A stretch of DNA of 64,000 bases from Burkholderiaceae bacterium 16. Lineage in GTDB: Bacteria > Pseudomonadota > Gammaproteobacteria > Burkholderiales > Burkholderiaceae. The notes under the pieces are model-generated. The model saw nothing but the letters and a program-made list of their open reading frames with translations. It had not been told where the DNA came from and made no database searches. Position numbers and translations under genes: made by a program. Shown here piece after piece: positions 62,529-64,000 of this stretch. How positions within the stretch are numbered: position 1 is the stretch's first letter; the number at the start of each line of letters is the position of its first letter. The DNA lies in assembly GCA_000955785.1 (NCBI GenBank), contig JYOD01000021.1:1-64000 (forward strand), read 5' to 3'.

Positions 62529-64000
62529 ATGAGCGAAGCACAGAACGGTAGTGCAACCAAGTACATCGGCAAGTCGGTCAGGCGCCGCGAAGACAAGCGG
62601 CTGATGAGCGGCCGGGGCAAGTTCACGGATGACCATCAGTTCCCGGGCATGGTCTTCGCGGCCTTCGTGAGGTCGCCCTTTGCCCACGCAAACGTGCGCG
62701 GCATCGATACGGCGGAAGCGCTGGCCCTGCCTGGCGTGATCGGCGTATTGACCTATGCGGACATCCAGGGCAAGGTCGGCGATATCCGGCCGAACTGGGT
62801 CGTGGGCAACTCGAAGGTGCCACCCCATCCTCCGCTTGCCGCCGACCGCGTGCGATACGCCGGGGAGGCCGTGGCGATGGTGGTGGCACAAACGCGCGAG
62901 ATCGCCGCGGACGCCGCCGAGCTCGTCACGGTCGACTACGAGGAGCTACCGACCGTCGTCGACGCGGAAGCTGCACTGGCAGATACAGCGCCCCAACTCC
63001 ACGAAAATGTCCCCGGCAACCGCATTGGCGTCTTCCGGCTAAAGGGCGGCAACTACGAGGATGCGGTGAAGCAAGCCGACCGGGTCGTGTCGATCCGGCT
63101 GGTCAACCAGCGGCTGATACCGAGCCCGCTCGAGCCTCGGGCTCTTTGCGCGAATTTCGATCCCGTTGAAGAGCGCCTGACGTTTATCGTTCCCACGCAG
63201 GTTCCGCATATGTCGCGGCGTTGGCTGGCGGAAACCCTCAGGTGGCCCGAGCATCGGATCCGGCTGGTGGCGCCGGATATCGGCGGCGGCTTCGGTGCAA
63301 AAATGCACTTTTATGCGGAAGAGGTGCTGGTGGCGTTCGCATCCCGGCACTTCGGCCTTCCGGTCAGCTGGACCGAGACGCGCAGCGAGAACCATGTCGC
63401 GACCACGCACGGCCGCGCGCATACGGAATACGTGGAAGCGCCCGTCACCGAGGACGGCAAGGTGCTCGGGATCCGGTTGCGATCGTTCGCCAATCTCGGC
63501 GCCTATCTCTCCAATATGGCGACGGGCATCCCTACCGTCAACACCGTCAACTACATCACGGGGAATTACCAGATAACGTCGGTCGACGCGGAGGTCAATC
63601 TGGTGACGACCAACACCACGCCGGTCGACGCCTATCGGGGCGCCGGACGGCCGGAAGCCGCCTACATCATCGAGCGGCTGATGGACGCGGTGGCCGGGGA
63701 ACTCGACATCGACCCGGTCGAGCTGCGGCGCCGCAACCTGGTGCGGGCGAATCAGTTTCCTTACCTGCCGCACGACGGCGCGCGCGGCAAATGGGATTCC
63801 GGCGACTACGAGGCATGCCTGACAAAGGCGACCGAGCTGATCGGTTACCGGCGTTGGCGGGAGGAGCAAGCCACATTGCGCCAGCAGGGCAAATACATCG
63901 GCATTGGGGTGATCTGCTATCTCGAACTCGTAGGCGTGGGCGTTTCGCCGATGATGGAGAAGGTCGGTTTCGACCGGGGCGGCTGGGAGAGCGCGCATGT
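62529..64000 (+). CDS. Molybdenum-binding subunit of a xanthine-oxidase-family hydroxylase (CoxL-like, partial)
   Basis: The first about 490 residues, open to the window end. After SVRRREDKRLMSGRGKFTDD it shows AFVRSPFAHANVRGIDTAEA, YAGEAVAMVVAQTREIAADA, and the molybdopterin motif PDIGGGFGAKMHFYAEEVLV. VDAYRGAGRPEAAYIIERLM is the active-site loop region. That loop is AYRGAGR, as in form II CoxL and other aldehyde/heteroaromatic hydroxylases, not the AYXCSFR of true CO dehydrogenase. It should hydroxylate a carbon next to a heteroatom or an aldehyde with Mo-MPT-cytosine dinucleotide. ATG 62529 is used. Confidence 0.93.
   Translation, partial: MSEAQNGSATKYIGKSVRRREDKRLMSGRGKFTDDHQFPGMVFAAFVRSPFAHANVRGIDTAEALALPGVIGVLTYADIQGKVGDIRPNWVVGNSKVPPHPPLAADRVRYAGEAVAMVVAQTREIAADAAELVTVDYEELPTVVDAEAALADTAPQLHENVPGNRIGVFRLKGGNYEDAVKQADRVVSIRLVNQRLIPSPLEPRALCANFDPVEERLTFIVPTQVPHMSRRWLAETLRWPEHRIRLVAPDIGGGFGAKMHFYAEEVLVAFASRHFGLPVSWTETRSENHVATTHGRAHTEYVEAPVTEDGKVLGIRLRSFANLGAYLSNMATGIPTVNTVNYITGNYQITSVDAEVNLVTTNTTPVDAYRGAGRPEAAYIIERLMDAVAGELDIDPVELRRRNLVRANQFPYLPHDGARGKWDSGDYEACLTKATELIGYRRWREEQATLRQQGKYIGIGVICYLELVGVGVSPMMEKVGFDRGGWESAH

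Noticed and set aside
62529..64000. True carbon monoxide dehydrogenase (form I CoxL)
   Set aside because: The active-site loop reads AYRGAGR and not AYXCSFR, so CO oxidation is not supported.
1..64000. tRNA, rRNA, att sites or a replication origin
   Set aside because: No cloverleaf, rRNA-like stretch, integrase with flanking repeats or iteron cluster was seen by eye; a tRNAscan-SE/Infernal run would settle it.

Overview
The window is GC-rich betaproteobacterial DNA, most likely from a Cupriavidus/Ralstonia/Burkholderia-type organism and probably from accessory DNA such as a secondary replicon or island. The basis is the gene repertoire: two Bug-type periplasmic binding proteins without their permeases, an H-NS remnant of the type seen in this group, a phasin remnant, an HU protein with a Lys/Ala/Pro tail, five LysR regulators and many CoA-thioester enzymes. 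No rRNA, tRNA, CRISPR array, replication origin or phage module was seen.

Layout. (1) 0.35-3.9 kb: isochorismatase-like hydrolase, then a tight XapX-amidohydrolase-DoxX operon. (2) 4.0-5.6 kb: a scar of broken genes (VOC protein, alginate-export-type porin) joined to Tn3 and IS110 fragments. (3) 5.9-18 kb: a redox/electrophile-handling region with peroxiredoxin, GST, several SDRs (one halohydrin-dehalogenase-like but lacking its catalytic Tyr), a hotdog thioesterase with a frameshift, a cNMP/glutaredoxin-like/thioredoxin-reductase-like fusion, an old-yellow-enzyme, a beta-propeller protein, pirin and an FMN reductase, with two LysR regulators. Long hairpins without a U tract punctuate this region. 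(4) 16.1-23.3 kb: mobile-element debris (group II intron 3' remnant and probable 5' remnant, truncated IS66), a cold-shock protein, an unknown gene, a secreted repeat protein and a phasin fragment. (5) 23.6-31 kb: exported creatininase-family protein plus exported beta-propeller, a SWIM/SNF2 pair and an HU-like protein. (6) 31.5-37.9 kb: degraded Tn3 transposase joined to an IS21 istA fragment, a VapBC toxin-antitoxin pair, a VOC protein, an unknown protein and an H-NS gene with an internal deletion. (7) 37.9-47.4 kb: a nine-gene operon (polyamine-type ABC transporter, two D-amino-acid-oxidase-like flavoproteins, HcnA/HcnB-like iron-sulfur flavoprotein subunits, RidA) with a divergent LysR. 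It reads as import, oxidation to an imine and imine hydrolysis of an opine-like or D-/N-substituted amino acid. (8) 47.4-53.6 kb: hydantoinase/oxoprolinase A and B, a Bug protein and a divergent LysR. (9) 53.7-64 kb: a CoA-thioester catabolic cluster (MaoC, ketopantoate-reductase-like, two enoyl-CoA hydratases, Bug protein, acyl-CoA synthetase, thiolase) facing a molybdenum-hydroxylase operon (CoxG with a frameshift, CoxS, CoxL running off the end).

The least conventional items are: the three-domain cNMP/Grx-like/TrxR-like flavoprotein that lacks redox CxxC motifs; the halohydrin-dehalogenase-like protein with Pro in place of the catalytic Tyr; a pair of 17-bp inverted operator-like repeats between the thiolase and CoxG operons; the imine-forming operon ending in RidA; and an H-NS allele reduced to its oligomerisation domain. 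All product names come from motif recognition by eye and not from database searches.
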